NCBI GenBank assembly: GCA_022784465.1
Contig: JALFUR010000010.1
Coordinates: 62,001-126,000, forward strand
DNA: 64,000 nt
Origin: Christensenella sp.
GTDB taxonomy: Bacteria > Bacillota > Clostridia > Christensenellales > UBA3700
Direction: 5' to 3'
A program made the position numbers and the translations under genes. Positions 52,407 through 60,968 of this stretch are shown one piece after another; within the stretch, counting starts at the first letter, position 1; each line of letters starts with the position of its first letter. The notes under the pieces were generated by a model. It did not search any database. It was given only the letters and a program-made list of their open reading frames with translations, and was not told the DNA's origin.

Positions 52407-54830
52407 ATGAAATTAAAAACAAGAATTATTAATGCTATAACTTTATTTGTTTCAAAGTTAATGGGAGGAGTAGCCCAAGACGAATCCAATGAAGAAATGG
52501 ATGGAGTTGTAACCGAAGGAATGCCGGAAATTGTTAGGGAGGCAGCGAACGAAGGTGCTGTATTATTGAAAAATGATAACAATCTGTTGCCTTTAAAAGA
52601 AAAACAAGTTGTTTCTGTTTTTGGTAGAACTCAACTGGATTATTTTTATACAGGATATGGCTCTGGCGGAGATGTAAGAAAGCCATATATTGTTAATATT
52701 TTAGATGGGATAAGACATAGCGAATTAGAATTAAATGAAGAGCTTGCAAGCATATATTCAAATTGGTGTAAAAAATACGAAGTAGACCATGGATTTTGGG
52801 GCCATTGGCCAAGATCTCATCCAGAGATGAAATTGAGCGAAGAGGTAGTGTCTTTAGCTAAAAGCAAGTCAGATGTAGCTGTAGTTGTTATTGGTAGATC
52901 AAGTGGCGAAGATAGAGAAAATGCCTTAATAGAAGGAAGCTATTACCTTAAAAAAGACGAAAGACAAATGCTTGAAGTAGTAACTTCAAAATTTGATAAA
53001 GTAGTTGTACTATTAAATATTGGTTCAATTATGGATATGTCTTGGATTGAAGAATACAAAATCTCAAGCGTATTAATTGTATGGCAAGGTGGTATGGAAA
53101 GCGGAAACGCAATAGCTGATTTGTTATCTGGTAAAGTATGTCCAAGTGGTAGATTGTCAGACACAATTGCAAAAAGTTATAAAGATTATCCTTCTTCAAA
53201 TGATTTTGGAGCAAAAAAATACAATAATTATGTAGAAGATATTTATGTTGGCTATAGATATTTTGAAACATTCAAAAAAGATAGGGTTTTATATCCTTTT
53301 GGATATGGTATGTCATATACGACATTTGAGCAAAACTTAATCGAAGTAAAGAAGGTTAAAGATAAAATTTATTTTAAAGTCAAAATAACAAATACTGGAG
53401 ATAAAAAAGGCAAACAAGTATGTCAAGTATATCTTCAAAAGCCACAAGGAAACATTGGAAATCCATATAGAGAGCTTGTTGGATATGAAAAGACAAGATT
53501 ATTAGACCCTAAGGATAGTGAAATTATAGATATAAGCGTAGATAAATACCAAATGACATCATATGATGACAGTGGGTTAAGCGGAAACAAATCATGCTAT
53601 ATACTAAACGCTGGTGATTACATATTCTCTATAGGTGATAATGTAAAAGATGCAATAGATGTATATACTTACTCACAAGAAAAACTTGAAGTATATCAAA
53701 AACTAAGCGAGGTTATGGCTCCTAAAAAACCATTTAGAATAATTACAACAGCCAATAAAGATGGAAAGATTGTTGAATCTTATAAAATGACACCTGTTGT
53801 TACAACAAATTTAAAGCAAATTATATTAAACAATTTGCCTAAAGAAATTCCATATTCTGGGGATAAAGGAATAAAGCTAATTGACGTTAAGGAGAAAAGG
53901 GCAACAATTGATGAGTTTATAGCTCAATTAAATGAAGATGAATTAGAAGCTATTTCTAGAGGCGATTATACAATGGATTCTCCTCTTGGTGCTAGGGGAA
54001 ATGCCGGTGCTTTAGGTGGAACTAGTGAATCATTGCGCTTGAAAGGCGTTCCTGCCATGATAACAACAGATGGACCAAGTGGAATACGTTTATTTACTTC
54101 TTGTTCATTAATTCCAATTGGAACAGCACTCGCTTGTTCATTTAATAAAGACTTAGTGTATAGACTTCACAAAAAAGTTGGTGCAGAGATGGTAGATAAA
54201 GGCTCAGATATTCTTCTTGCTCCAGGAATTAATATACATAGGAATCCTTTATGCGGAAGAAATTTTGAGTATTATTCTGAAGACCCATTTTTAACAGGAA
54301 CAATTGCCTCTAGCGCGGTTAAAGGAATTCAAGCAAATGGAGTATCTGCATGTCCAAAACATTTTGCTTGTAATAACCAAGAATACAAAAGAACAACTAA
54401 TGATTCAAGATGCTCAGAACGTGCGTTAAGAGAGGTGTATTTAAAGGGATTTGAGATTTGCATAAAGGAATCAAATCCTTTAAATATAATGACATCATAC
54501 AATAAAATTAACGGAGTATGGAATCATTATAATTATGAGTTATGCGATACGGTACTAAGAAAAGAATGGGGATATGAAAACAATGTTATGACAGATTGGT
54601 GGATGCAATATTCTTCTTCACCTGAGTTTTCAAATCTAAAAGACCATGCATATAGAGTAAGATCAAGAGTGGATGTATTTATGCCTGGAGATAAACGTAT
54701 GGGAAAGAAAAAACCAGATGGCACACTTCTTGCTACATATGGTCAGAAAGATGGCATTACTTTAGGGGAGATGCAAACTATAGCTAGAGATGTTTTAACA
54801 AGTATTTTAAATTCTAATAAACAATTATAA
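52407..54830 (+). CDS. Glycoside hydrolase family 3, domain-permuted
   Basis: 807 residues with the domains in reverse order. Residues ~35-240 are the GH3 alpha/beta sandwich (NEGAVLLKNDNNLLPLK, GRSSGEDRE with E168 as candidate acid/base). Residues ~290-420 are a fibronectin-III-like domain (YPFGYGMSYTTF). Residues ~510-805 are the TIM barrel (TDGPSGIR, GRNFEYYSEDP, CPKHFACNNQE, MTSYNKING) with nucleophile D730 in VMTDWW. The same permutation is known in some Ruminococcus and Butyrivibrio beta-glucosidases. No signal peptide is visible; likely a cytoplasmic beta-glycosidase. Confidence 0.9.
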   Translation: MKLKTRIINAITLFVSKLMGGVAQDESNEEMDGVVTEGMPEIVREAANEGAVLLKNDNNLLPLKEKQVVSVFGRTQLDYFYTGYGSGGDVRKPYIVNILDGIRHSELELNEELASIYSNWCKKYEVDHGFWGHWPRSHPEMKLSEEVVSLAKSKSDVAVVVIGRSSGEDRENALIEGSYYLKKDERQMLEVVTSKFDKVVVLLNIGSIMDMSWIEEYKISSVLIVWQGGMESGNAIADLLSGKVCPSGRLSDTIAKSYKDYPSSNDFGAKKYNNYVEDIYVGYRYFETFKKDRVLYPFGYGMSYTTFEQNLIEVKKVKDKIYFKVKITNTGDKKGKQVCQVYLQKPQGNIGNPYRELVGYEKTRLLDPKDSEIIDISVDKYQMTSYDDSGLSGNKSCYILNAGDYIFSIGDNVKDAIDVYTYSQEKLEVYQKLSEVMAPKKPFRIITTANKDGKIVESYKMTPVVTTNLKQIILNNLPKEIPYSGDKGIKLIDVKEKRATIDEFIAQLNEDELEAISRGDYTMDSPLGARGNAGALGGTSESLRLKGVPAMITTDGPSGIRLFTSCSLIPIGTALACSFNKDLVYRLHKKVGAEMVDKGSDILLAPGINIHRNPLCGRNFEYYSEDPFLTGTIASSAVKGIQANGVSACPKHFACNNQEYKRTTNDSRCSERALREVYLKGFEICIKESNPLNIMTSYNKINGVWNHYNYELCDTVLRKEWGYENNVMTDWWMQYSSSPEFSNLKDHAYRVRSRVDVFMPGDKRMGKKKPDGTLLATYGQKDGITLGEMQTIARDVLTSILNSNKQL

Positions 54831-54854
54831 TTTTTTAATACGATATAAAAATTG

Positions 54855-54886
54855 GCACATGGATTAAGTTATTCATGTGCTTTTTT
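54855..54886 (+). terminator. Intrinsic terminator after GH3
   Basis: GCACATG and CATGTGC form a 7-bp stem over a 12-base loop, followed by six T. Confidence 0.75.
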
Positions 54887-54950
54887 GTATATATTAATTC
54901 GTTTTGTCAAAAATAATTTTAAAAGCATATATTTTATATTGGGGGTATTT

Positions 54951-56459
54951 ATGAATCACGAATCAAATAACATTTTATCAACAAGCTTAGGTGCTTATAT
55001 TGCTGATGATAATAATTCTATGACTACAAGAGATAATCCAGCTACAGTACTAAATGATGTAGAATTAATGGAAAAGCAGGCGCATTTCAATAGAGAGAGA
55101 ATTCCAGAGAGAGTTGTTCATGCTAAGGGCGCTGGAGCCCATGGAGTTTTTACAGTAACAAACGATTTAACAAAATACTGCTGTGCAGATTTTTTGAGTT
55201 GTGTAGGTAAACGTACGGAAGTATTTGCAAGATTTTCAACAGTTGGAGGAGAAAAGGGCAGTGCAGATACTGCAAGAGATCCAAGAGGATTTGCAGTTAA
55301 ATTTTATACTGAAGAGGGCAATTATGATATTGTTGGTAACAATACGCCAATCTTCTTTATAAGAGACGCTATAAAGTTTCCAGACTTTATTCATTCTCAA
55401 AAAAAGAATCCAATGAATAATCTTACAGATTACGATGCGTTTTGGGATTTTCTATCTTTAACTCCAGAATCAGTCTTTCAAGTTTTAAGATTGATGAGTG
55501 ATTATGGAACTCCAGACGGATTTAGATTTATGGATGGTTTTGGAACTAATACCTTTGTTTGGTATAACAAAAAGAAAGATTATTATTTTGTTAAATATAC
55601 ATGGAAATCCAACCAAGGGATAAAGAATTTAACAAGAGCTCAAGCAGAAATGCTGGCAGGAAAAAATCCGGATTATGCAGTAGAAGATTTATATTCAGCT
55701 ATAGCAAGAAAAGAATTCCCAAGCTGGACTTTATTTGTTCAAATTATGACAAAGCAAGAGGCGGAGAAATATAAATATGATATTTTTGACGTAACTAAAG
55801 TTGTTTACGAAAAAGATTTTCCATTGATAGAAGTAGGTGTTATGGAATTAAATAGAGCTCCAAAGAGTTTCTTCACAGAAGTAGAGCAAGCTGCTTTTTG
55901 TCCTGGTAATATAGTAAATGGAATAGATTTGTCTCCTGACAAAATGTTAAATGCTAGAGCTGTGTTATATTCTGATGCTCAAAGATATAGAATTGGAACT
56001 AATTTTGCCCAACTACCTATTAACTCACCTAAAAATAAGCCTCACAACTATCAAAGAGCAGGGGCTATGCAAACTTCTTTAGACAACGAGCCTAATTACT
56101 TCCCAAATAGTTACAATGGACCTCAACCTATGCCAAGTGTGATGAAGCCAATGTTAGAGACGATGGGACCAATAGCAAGATATGGCCAGCCAGTTAGAGA
56201 AATAGACTATGAGCAACCAAGATATTATTACGAAAAAGAATTAACAAAGAGCGAAAAGGAAAACTTGATTTCAAATATTATTGACCATTTATCTAGAGCA
56301 GTAAAAAGAATTCAATATAGGCAAGCGGCAGTGTTTAATAAAGTAAGCAAAGACTTAGGAGAAAAAGTTTCAATGGGACTTGATTTGGATTATTCAAAAG
56401 TAGAAGCACTATCTTTAATGAGTGACGAAGAAAGAGCAAAGGCAACACAAAGAAATTAA
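54951..56459 (+). CDS. katA: Monofunctional heme catalase
   Basis: Decomposes hydrogen peroxide. 502 residues, small-subunit (clade 3-like) catalase. Catalytic His57 is in ERVVHAKGAGAHG and the distal Asn in DIVGNNTPIFF. The heme-ligand Tyr340 is in RAVLYSDAQRYRIGTN, and FSTVGGEKGSADTARDPRGFAVKFY (core RDPRGFAVKFY) is also present. The frame is open from 54852, but that part holds the GH3 terminator; ATG 54951 behind GGGGG is the family start. No PerR-like box was recognised upstream. Confidence 0.96.
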   Translation: MNHESNNILSTSLGAYIADDNNSMTTRDNPATVLNDVELMEKQAHFNRERIPERVVHAKGAGAHGVFTVTNDLTKYCCADFLSCVGKRTEVFARFSTVGGEKGSADTARDPRGFAVKFYTEEGNYDIVGNNTPIFFIRDAIKFPDFIHSQKKNPMNNLTDYDAFWDFLSLTPESVFQVLRLMSDYGTPDGFRFMDGFGTNTFVWYNKKKDYYFVKYTWKSNQGIKNLTRAQAEMLAGKNPDYAVEDLYSAIARKEFPSWTLFVQIMTKQEAEKYKYDIFDVTKVVYEKDFPLIEVGVMELNRAPKSFFTEVEQAAFCPGNIVNGIDLSPDKMLNARAVLYSDAQRYRIGTNFAQLPINSPKNKPHNYQRAGAMQTSLDNEPNYFPNSYNGPQPMPSVMKPMLETMGPIARYGQPVREIDYEQPRYYYEKELTKSEKENLISNIIDHLSRAVKRIQYRQAAVFNKVSKDLGEKVSMGLDLDYSKVEALSLMSDEERAKATQRN

Positions 56460-56475
56460 AATATTGGTGTTTGTA

Positions 56476-56517
56476 TGACTGCTTTGGTATAATATAAAAA
56501 AAACACCAAAGCAGTCA
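56476..56517 (+). promoter_or_regulatory. 42-base palindrome covering the DUF4838 gene promoter
   Basis: TGACTGCTTTGGT (56476-56488) and ACCAAAGCAGTCA (56505-56517) are a perfect 13-base inverted repeat around a 16-base AT-rich centre. An extended -10, TGGTATAAT (56485-56493), starts in the left arm, and the right arm would be the 5' UTR. GGTGTTT (56466-56472) can also pair with AAACACC (56501-56507). No T run follows, so an operator is more likely than a terminator. Confidence 0.65.
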
Positions 56518-56520
56518 GTT

Positions 56521-58524
56521 ATGAAGAAGAAATTTTTTTATTTTATTGTATGTATAGTTTTATTGTCATTAGTTTTGTCTTTTAGTGCATGTTCATATAA
56601 AAAACAAACAAGTTATAATTTATCAGAAATGGAAGATTGGTCGTTTGAACAAGAAGCAATTGAAGCGGCAAGAGACAAAGGCGGATTAACCATTATTGAT
56701 AATAATATTTGTAATTTTGAAATAGTTTATCCGGATGCATCTTCTTTAGATGTTGAAGAAGCGGCGATATTTTTTGCATCTATTTTGTCTGAAATGTCTG
56801 GTTGCGAAATTAATGCAGTTAAAGAAGCCGAGCATACTAATTCTTTAGGAGCTTTTTATGTGGGAGAAGTAAATGCTTCAAGTTCTCTAGATTTATCAAC
56901 TATACAAAACGATGGATATAGACTATATAGCGATGGGCAAAATATATACATAAAAGGCAAAGATGATAACGCGACATTAAATGGTGTTTATGATTTTATT
57001 GAAAGCGAACTTGATTGTATGTATGTTAGATCAGATTATACATATGTACCACGCTATGAGAACTTAAAATTAAGAGCATACGATGATACTATAAATCCAT
57101 CTATCTCTTGGAGAAGAGTATATCAATATGAGGCACTAGAGAATGACTGGTATAAGAAACTAAGGATGAATGGTGCAGGTGAGCGAGAAGAGGGCAATAA
57201 TATTGAATATTATAAAGGATGGGGAAGTTGGTGTCATACTTCGTTTAAATATATAAGTCCAGATGAGTATTTTGAAACGCATCCTGAATATTTTTCATTA
57301 ATTAATGGAAAAAGATGTTATGTAACTAAGAAATATGGTAATGAAATTGCTGCTCATTTGTGTTATACAAATGAAGATGTATATCAAATTGTTAAATCAA
57401 AATTGATTCAAAACATAAAAGACAATCCAGATGTAATATATTGGGATATTAGCATTATGGATACTTATGCTCCAATGTGTGAATGTGATAATTGCAAGCA
57501 AATCAACAAAGCGGCAAAAAGTGGCATGGGCACCTTGTTAACATTTTTAAATAGATTGGGAAGAGATATCAAGGATGATTATCCTGGGGTCTTTGTTTCA
57601 ACTTTAGCGTATCAAGAGTGTCAAGAAGCACCAGTTGGAATAGAATGTGAGGATAACGTTGCCATTAAGGTATGTGCTTTTCCAGGAAGCCAAAAGTTTT
57701 CTTTTGCGGATGAAAACGGAACCAAAGAATCAAAAAGAATACAAAATCAAATAGAAGATTGGTCGAATATTTGTGATCATATTATCATTTGGGATTATGT
57801 CGTTAATTTTAGTAATTTATTAATGCCTTTCCCAAATATGGAAATACAAAAAGAAAACATTGAATTTTATATAGAGAACAATGTTGTTGGTATATTCCAC
57901 CAAGGATCACGTGAAAGCGGAGATGAAAACGCTTACATGAGAACATACTTGCTTTCGCGACAACTTTGGGATAAAGATGTCGATTTGATGAAGTTGACAA
58001 AAAAATATATTAAGGTTTCTTATGGAGAGGCAAGCGAATATATAGAACAATATTTTGATTTGCAATATGCCGAGATAGCTAAAAGCAATAAAGATTTAAG
58101 TATATACGATATGGCATCTATACATAAAAACGGATATTTATCAAAAGAAAATGTTGACGCTTACGTTGACTTAACAAAAAAAGCTTTGGATTGTGCGACA
58201 GAAGAAAGTCTATATGAACTTGAAAGTATTAGAATTTCTGCATTATATGCAAAATTAGAAGCTGACGATTGGGATTATGATGGCAAGATGGCAGTGTACG
58301 ATGAGTTTAAAACGTTAGTTATCAAACACAGCATTGAAAAAGAAAGTGAATGGGGAGATATGGATGCATATCTAGAATATTGTTTATCAAACATTGAAGG
58401 AATAAAAACAAAAAAAGTTTTGGCAATTGTTTGTCCTATTGTAGGTGTTATCACAATAGTAGGACTTGTGTGGGGAATAATTGCAATTGTTAAAAAACAC
58501 AGGAAAACAAAACAAGGATCTTAA
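56521..58524 (+). CDS. DUF4838-type glycan-related lipoprotein
   Basis: 667 residues. Signal peptide with lipobox FSAC (Cys24). An N-terminal glycosidase-accessory-like domain (~40-165) is followed by a GH-like barrel region with WDISIMDTYAPMCECDNCKQIN and IIWDYVVNFSNLLMPFPNM, as in DUF4838 proteins. A C-terminal helix (IVCPIVGVITIVGLVWGIIAIV) and a short basic tail give a second anchor, unusual for a lipoprotein. The enzyme activity is unknown. No Shine-Dalgarno sequence precedes the ATG. The promoter lies in a palindrome. Confidence 0.75.
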   Translation: MKKKFFYFIVCIVLLSLVLSFSACSYKKQTSYNLSEMEDWSFEQEAIEAARDKGGLTIIDNNICNFEIVYPDASSLDVEEAAIFFASILSEMSGCEINAVKEAEHTNSLGAFYVGEVNASSSLDLSTIQNDGYRLYSDGQNIYIKGKDDNATLNGVYDFIESELDCMYVRSDYTYVPRYENLKLRAYDDTINPSISWRRVYQYEALENDWYKKLRMNGAGEREEGNNIEYYKGWGSWCHTSFKYISPDEYFETHPEYFSLINGKRCYVTKKYGNEIAAHLCYTNEDVYQIVKSKLIQNIKDNPDVIYWDISIMDTYAPMCECDNCKQINKAAKSGMGTLLTFLNRLGRDIKDDYPGVFVSTLAYQECQEAPVGIECEDNVAIKVCAFPGSQKFSFADENGTKESKRIQNQIEDWSNICDHIIIWDYVVNFSNLLMPFPNMEIQKENIEFYIENNVVGIFHQGSRESGDENAYMRTYLLSRQLWDKDVDLMKLTKKYIKVSYGEASEYIEQYFDLQYAEIAKSNKDLSIYDMASIHKNGYLSKENVDAYVDLTKKALDCATEESLYELESIRISALYAKLEADDWDYDGKMAVYDEFKTLVIKHSIEKESEWGDMDAYLEYCLSNIEGIKTKKVLAIVCPIVGVITIVGLVWGIIAIVKKHRKTKQGS

Positions 58525-58576
58525 AAAATTCTGTTGCTGATTAATTTGCCGTATCTAAATTTGATTTTACACAAAA

Positions 58577-58601
58577 AAGCACTAGGAACAACCTAGTGCT
58601 T
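58577..58601 (-). terminator. Terminator of the minus-strand ATPase fragment
   Basis: AAGCACTAGG and CCTAGTGCTT form a perfect 10-bp stem with a five-base loop. The T run lies on the minus-strand side (A run at 58573-58578 on plus), so it terminates minus-strand transcription. It could weakly serve the plus-strand gene too. Confidence 0.75.
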
Positions 58602-58606
58602 AGTTG

Positions 58607-58889
58607 TTATATATTTTCATCAAGCAAGAAATAATATTTATTATTATCAACTATAAAAGATTTAAGTTCTTCATACATTTTATTTGAACTGAATGACTTT
58701 CCATAATCTTCGCTTGTATATTTTCTTGTGATTATGTGTTTTTCATCAACACCGCGTGAAAAAAGTTCTTGCTTCAACATTTTCTAAGATTGTAGATTTA
58801 CCACATCTTCTTATATCAGCAAGAATTTTAACCAATTTTACATTTATAAATGGTTTTAACTTTTCTAAATAGTTTGGTCTTATTATCAT
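58607..58889 (-). pseudogene. DUF4143-type ATPase fragment, frameshifted and truncated
   Basis: The minus strand starts MIIRPNYLEKLKPFINVKLVKIL and continues into a Walker A, DIRRCGKSTILENV. The frame is then lost. Reading resumes one frame over as MLKQELFSRGVDEKHIITRKY and KYYFLLDE (start of Walker B), then stops. It is thus the first ~95 residues of a ~400-residue ATPase, with one frameshift and a missing 3' part. AAAGGAG still precedes its ATG. It is a different subtype from the intact gene at 40480. Confidence 0.85.
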
Positions 58890-59175
58890 GCTACTTTCTC
58901 CTTTAATTGATTGTATATTACAAAAAACTTTTTATTTTGCAATAGTTTTTACGGAAATTCCATAAAAACTTTGTAATTTTATAAACTTTTTCGGTTGATT
59001 TTTGCAAAAATTAATTATATTTATGTAATGTAGTGTTTGAAAGTTTGTGATAATTTAAAGTGTTTTATTTTCTAGAAAGTGTATGAAAATAGTATTATTT
59101 GGAGCAAATTAAAATGCAAGTATAATTTAAAATAAAAACAAAAAAACATTTTATATTAATAAATTTCATTCATCA
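58890..59175. other. Intergenic stretch before the toxin-antitoxin genes
   Basis: AT-rich, no coding frame or RNA motif recognised. It must hold the minus-strand promoter of the decayed ATPase gene. Confidence 0.4.
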
Positions 59176-59204
59176 TTGAAAAAGTATCATTGTAATGATA
59201 TAAT
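59176..59204 (+). promoter_or_regulatory. Toxin-antitoxin promoter with a palindromic operator
   Basis: TTGAAA (59176-59181) and TATAAT (59199-59204) are spaced 17 bases. The spacer is filled by TATCATTGTAATGATA (59185-59200), a near-perfect 16-base palindrome. This is a classic repressor position and the likely binding site of the Xre-type antitoxin. A second copy lies at 61672-61687. Confidence 0.7.
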
Positions 59205-59227
59205 CCGTAATGTAAAAAGAGAATATT

Positions 59228-59911
59228 ATGTCAAAGTTAGTTATATATCATGGTTCAAAAGATATTATAGAAAAACCATATTATCACGGAGGTAAAGCGG
59301 AAAATGATTATGGTTTTGGTTTTTACTGCACAGAAAGTTTAGACCTAGCAAAAGAATGGTCTTGTAGCAATAATGAAAATAATGGATTTGCAAATAAATA
59401 CTCTATTGATATTGCGGGTCTTAAAATTTTAGATTTAACAGAAAATAGATATTCAATATTAAATTGGATTGCAATTCTTTTAAAGCATAGAACTTTTGAT
59501 TTAATCAATGAAATATCTAAAAAAGCCAAAGAATATCTAATAGAACATTTTTATATTGATGTTAATGAATATGATATTGTTATAGGATATAGAGCGGATG
59601 ACTCGTATTTTAGTTTTGCTAGAGATTTCATAAATAACACAATTTCTATTAGACAACTAAGTCACGCAATGGAACTTGGTTGGATTGGAAAACAAGTTGT
59701 TATTATTAGTAAACTTGCGTTTGGCAATCTGCATTTTGAGGGCTTTGAAACTGCTGACAAACTTGAATATTATATAAAAAGAAAAGCAAGAGATGAAAAA
59801 GCAAGAGAAGATTATATGAAAGGCACAAGAAAAGATCCATTCATTAGCAACGACTTATTTGTAACAGATATTATTAGAAGGGAGATAAAAGATGGCGATT
59901 CAATCATATAA
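59228..59911 (+). CDS. DUF3990 protein, predicted ADP-ribosyltransferase-fold toxin
   Basis: 227 residues. The N-terminus LVIYHGSKDIIEKPYYHGG and NDYGFGFYCTESLDLAKEW are the DUF3990 hallmarks; His in YHGS and Tyr in GFYCT fit the first two positions of an H-Y-E type ADP-ribosyltransferase site. It overlaps the following antitoxin gene by 20 bases, the usual toxin-antitoxin coupling. Activity and target are inferred from the family only. The start lacks a strong ribosome-binding site (AAAAAGAG). Confidence 0.8.
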   Translation: MSKLVIYHGSKDIIEKPYYHGGKAENDYGFGFYCTESLDLAKEWSCSNNENNGFANKYSIDIAGLKILDLTENRYSILNWIAILLKHRTFDLINEISKKAKEYLIEHFYIDVNEYDIVIGYRADDSYFSFARDFINNTISIRQLSHAMELGWIGKQVVIISKLAFGNLHFEGFETADKLEYYIKRKARDEKAREDYMKGTRKDPFISNDLFVTDIIRREIKDGDSII

Positions 59912-60512
59912 CGATTTATATTTACCAAATCTATCCGAAAATTTAGGCGTCATGTTTGAACATGCGGTGGATATTGGAATAAATCCTATTATCTTTTGGA
60001 ACACTTTTATCAATTCCAATGCAGCTAAACAAATTGAAAAAGGAAATCCTAAATATCTTACTTGCTCGGCACTAGACTATTTGAATGAAATATATTTTGG
60101 GAAAAAACTTATATCAGAGAAAGAAAATATAAATAAAGATATGTATTATTGGGCAGGCTGGATACTTGCTCAATACCAACATAAAAAAGGTTGTTCATTT
60201 TACAAAATAAACAATAATCTACCAATAGAAAAAGTGCTCAGCTTATATTCCACGCTTCACGAAGCTGATATAACTAAATTTTTTGATGTTGCAGATTCTC
60301 ACTTTAAAGCTCAAGAAATAACAAATCTAAAAAAAATAAGACAAGCAAGAGGGTTATCTCAAAGCGAACTTGCAAAAAAAGCAGACGTTGAACTTCGTTC
60401 TATTCAAATGTATGAACAAAGAAGAAATGATATCAACAAAGCCCAAGTGGTATCTTTATACAAACTAGCAAAAGTTTTAGGTTGCAATATTGAAGATTTA
60501 TTAGAAAATTAA
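59892..60512 (+). CDS. Xre-family antitoxin with N-terminal DUF3990-partner domain
   Basis: 206 residues. Residues ~1-135 are a domain I know only as the partner of DUF3990 proteins. Residues ~143-205 are an HTH_3/Xre DNA-binding domain (NLKKIRQARGLSQSELAKKADVELRSIQMYE, core GLSQSELAKKA). It probably neutralises the toxin and represses the operon through the palindrome at 59185. The order toxin first, antitoxin second is less common than the reverse. Confidence 0.8.
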   Translation: MAIQSYNDLYLPNLSENLGVMFEHAVDIGINPIIFWNTFINSNAAKQIEKGNPKYLTCSALDYLNEIYFGKKLISEKENINKDMYYWAGWILAQYQHKKGCSFYKINNNLPIEKVLSLYSTLHEADITKFFDVADSHFKAQEITNLKKIRQARGLSQSELAKKADVELRSIQMYEQRRNDINKAQVVSLYKLAKVLGCNIEDLLEN

Positions 60513-60576
60513 GAAAATTTTTTGCAAAAGAAAAACTCTTGAAAGTGCATATTTTACTAAGTCTTTAAGATTTTTT

Positions 60577-60620
60577 TGGAGCTACTTACGGAAATCGGAC
60601 CCGTGACCCTGCCTTAACAA
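60577..60620 (-). repeat. tRNA 3'-half remnant, possible attachment site
   Basis: Read on the minus strand it gives, in order: an anticodon loop TTGTTAA (anticodon GTT), stem strand GGCAG, variable GGTC, T-stem ACGGG, loop TCCGATT, T-stem TCCGT, acceptor strand AAGTAGC, T and CCA. Every segment has tRNA length. The 5' half is absent: similarity stops at the anticodon loop. Integrases often recombine at exactly this part of a tRNA gene, so this may be an att remnant. Confidence 0.6.
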
Positions 60621-60670
60621 CACACGAACCTTTGCCCCAAACTTGTGCCCACACTCCCAAAACCACCCAT

Positions 60671-60700
60671 AAATACTAGCATTTTCGCTAGTATTTTTTT
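60671..60700 (+). terminator. Intrinsic terminator after the toxin-antitoxin operon
   Basis: AAATACTAGC and GCTAGTATTT form a perfect 10-bp stem, six-base loop, followed by TTTT. Confidence 0.88.
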
Positions 60701-60724
60701 AATAGGTATAAAAAATTTTAAAAT

Positions 60725-60814
60725 TACTGTATCTTACTGTACCTATAGCCACTTTTTTAGCATATTTGAGTGGTCTAAACCTACCTAAAATTGCCTAAAA
60801 ATATCTAAAACTTT
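60725..60814 (+). repeat. Ten-base phased direct repeats
   Basis: TACTGT occurs at 60725 and 60735. Further on, CTAAAC/CTAAAA occurs at 60775, 60785, 60795 and 60805, exactly 10 bases apart and each preceded by T or C. This is once per helical turn, as in protein-binding arrays or bent DNA. The rest of 60513-60968 holds the tRNA remnant, a terminator and an extended -10 (TGTTATAAC, 60861-60869) for the next gene. Confidence 0.65.
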
Positions 60815-60968
60815 GCTAATAAACTTGCTTGCAATTGATATGGATTTATTTTAAAAATTATGTTATAACTTCCTTGCAAATAGATTTGCTATGAAATTTA
60901 TTCGCTCCCTGGTTGGTAAATTATTTATCAATCCCCCTCCAATTCAAACTTTAAGGAGGTAAAAAAAT

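Noticed and set aside
54852-54950. Longer catalase N-terminus
   Set aside because: It would span the GH3 terminator and lacks a ribosome-binding site; family alignment starts near 54951.
56476-56517. Terminator of the catalase gene
   Set aside because: The palindrome has no T run after either arm on the plus strand and contains an extended -10 promoter.
60725-60814. CRISPR array from regularly spaced repeats
   Set aside because: Repeat unit is only 6-7 bases at 10-base period with no unique spacers and no cas genes.
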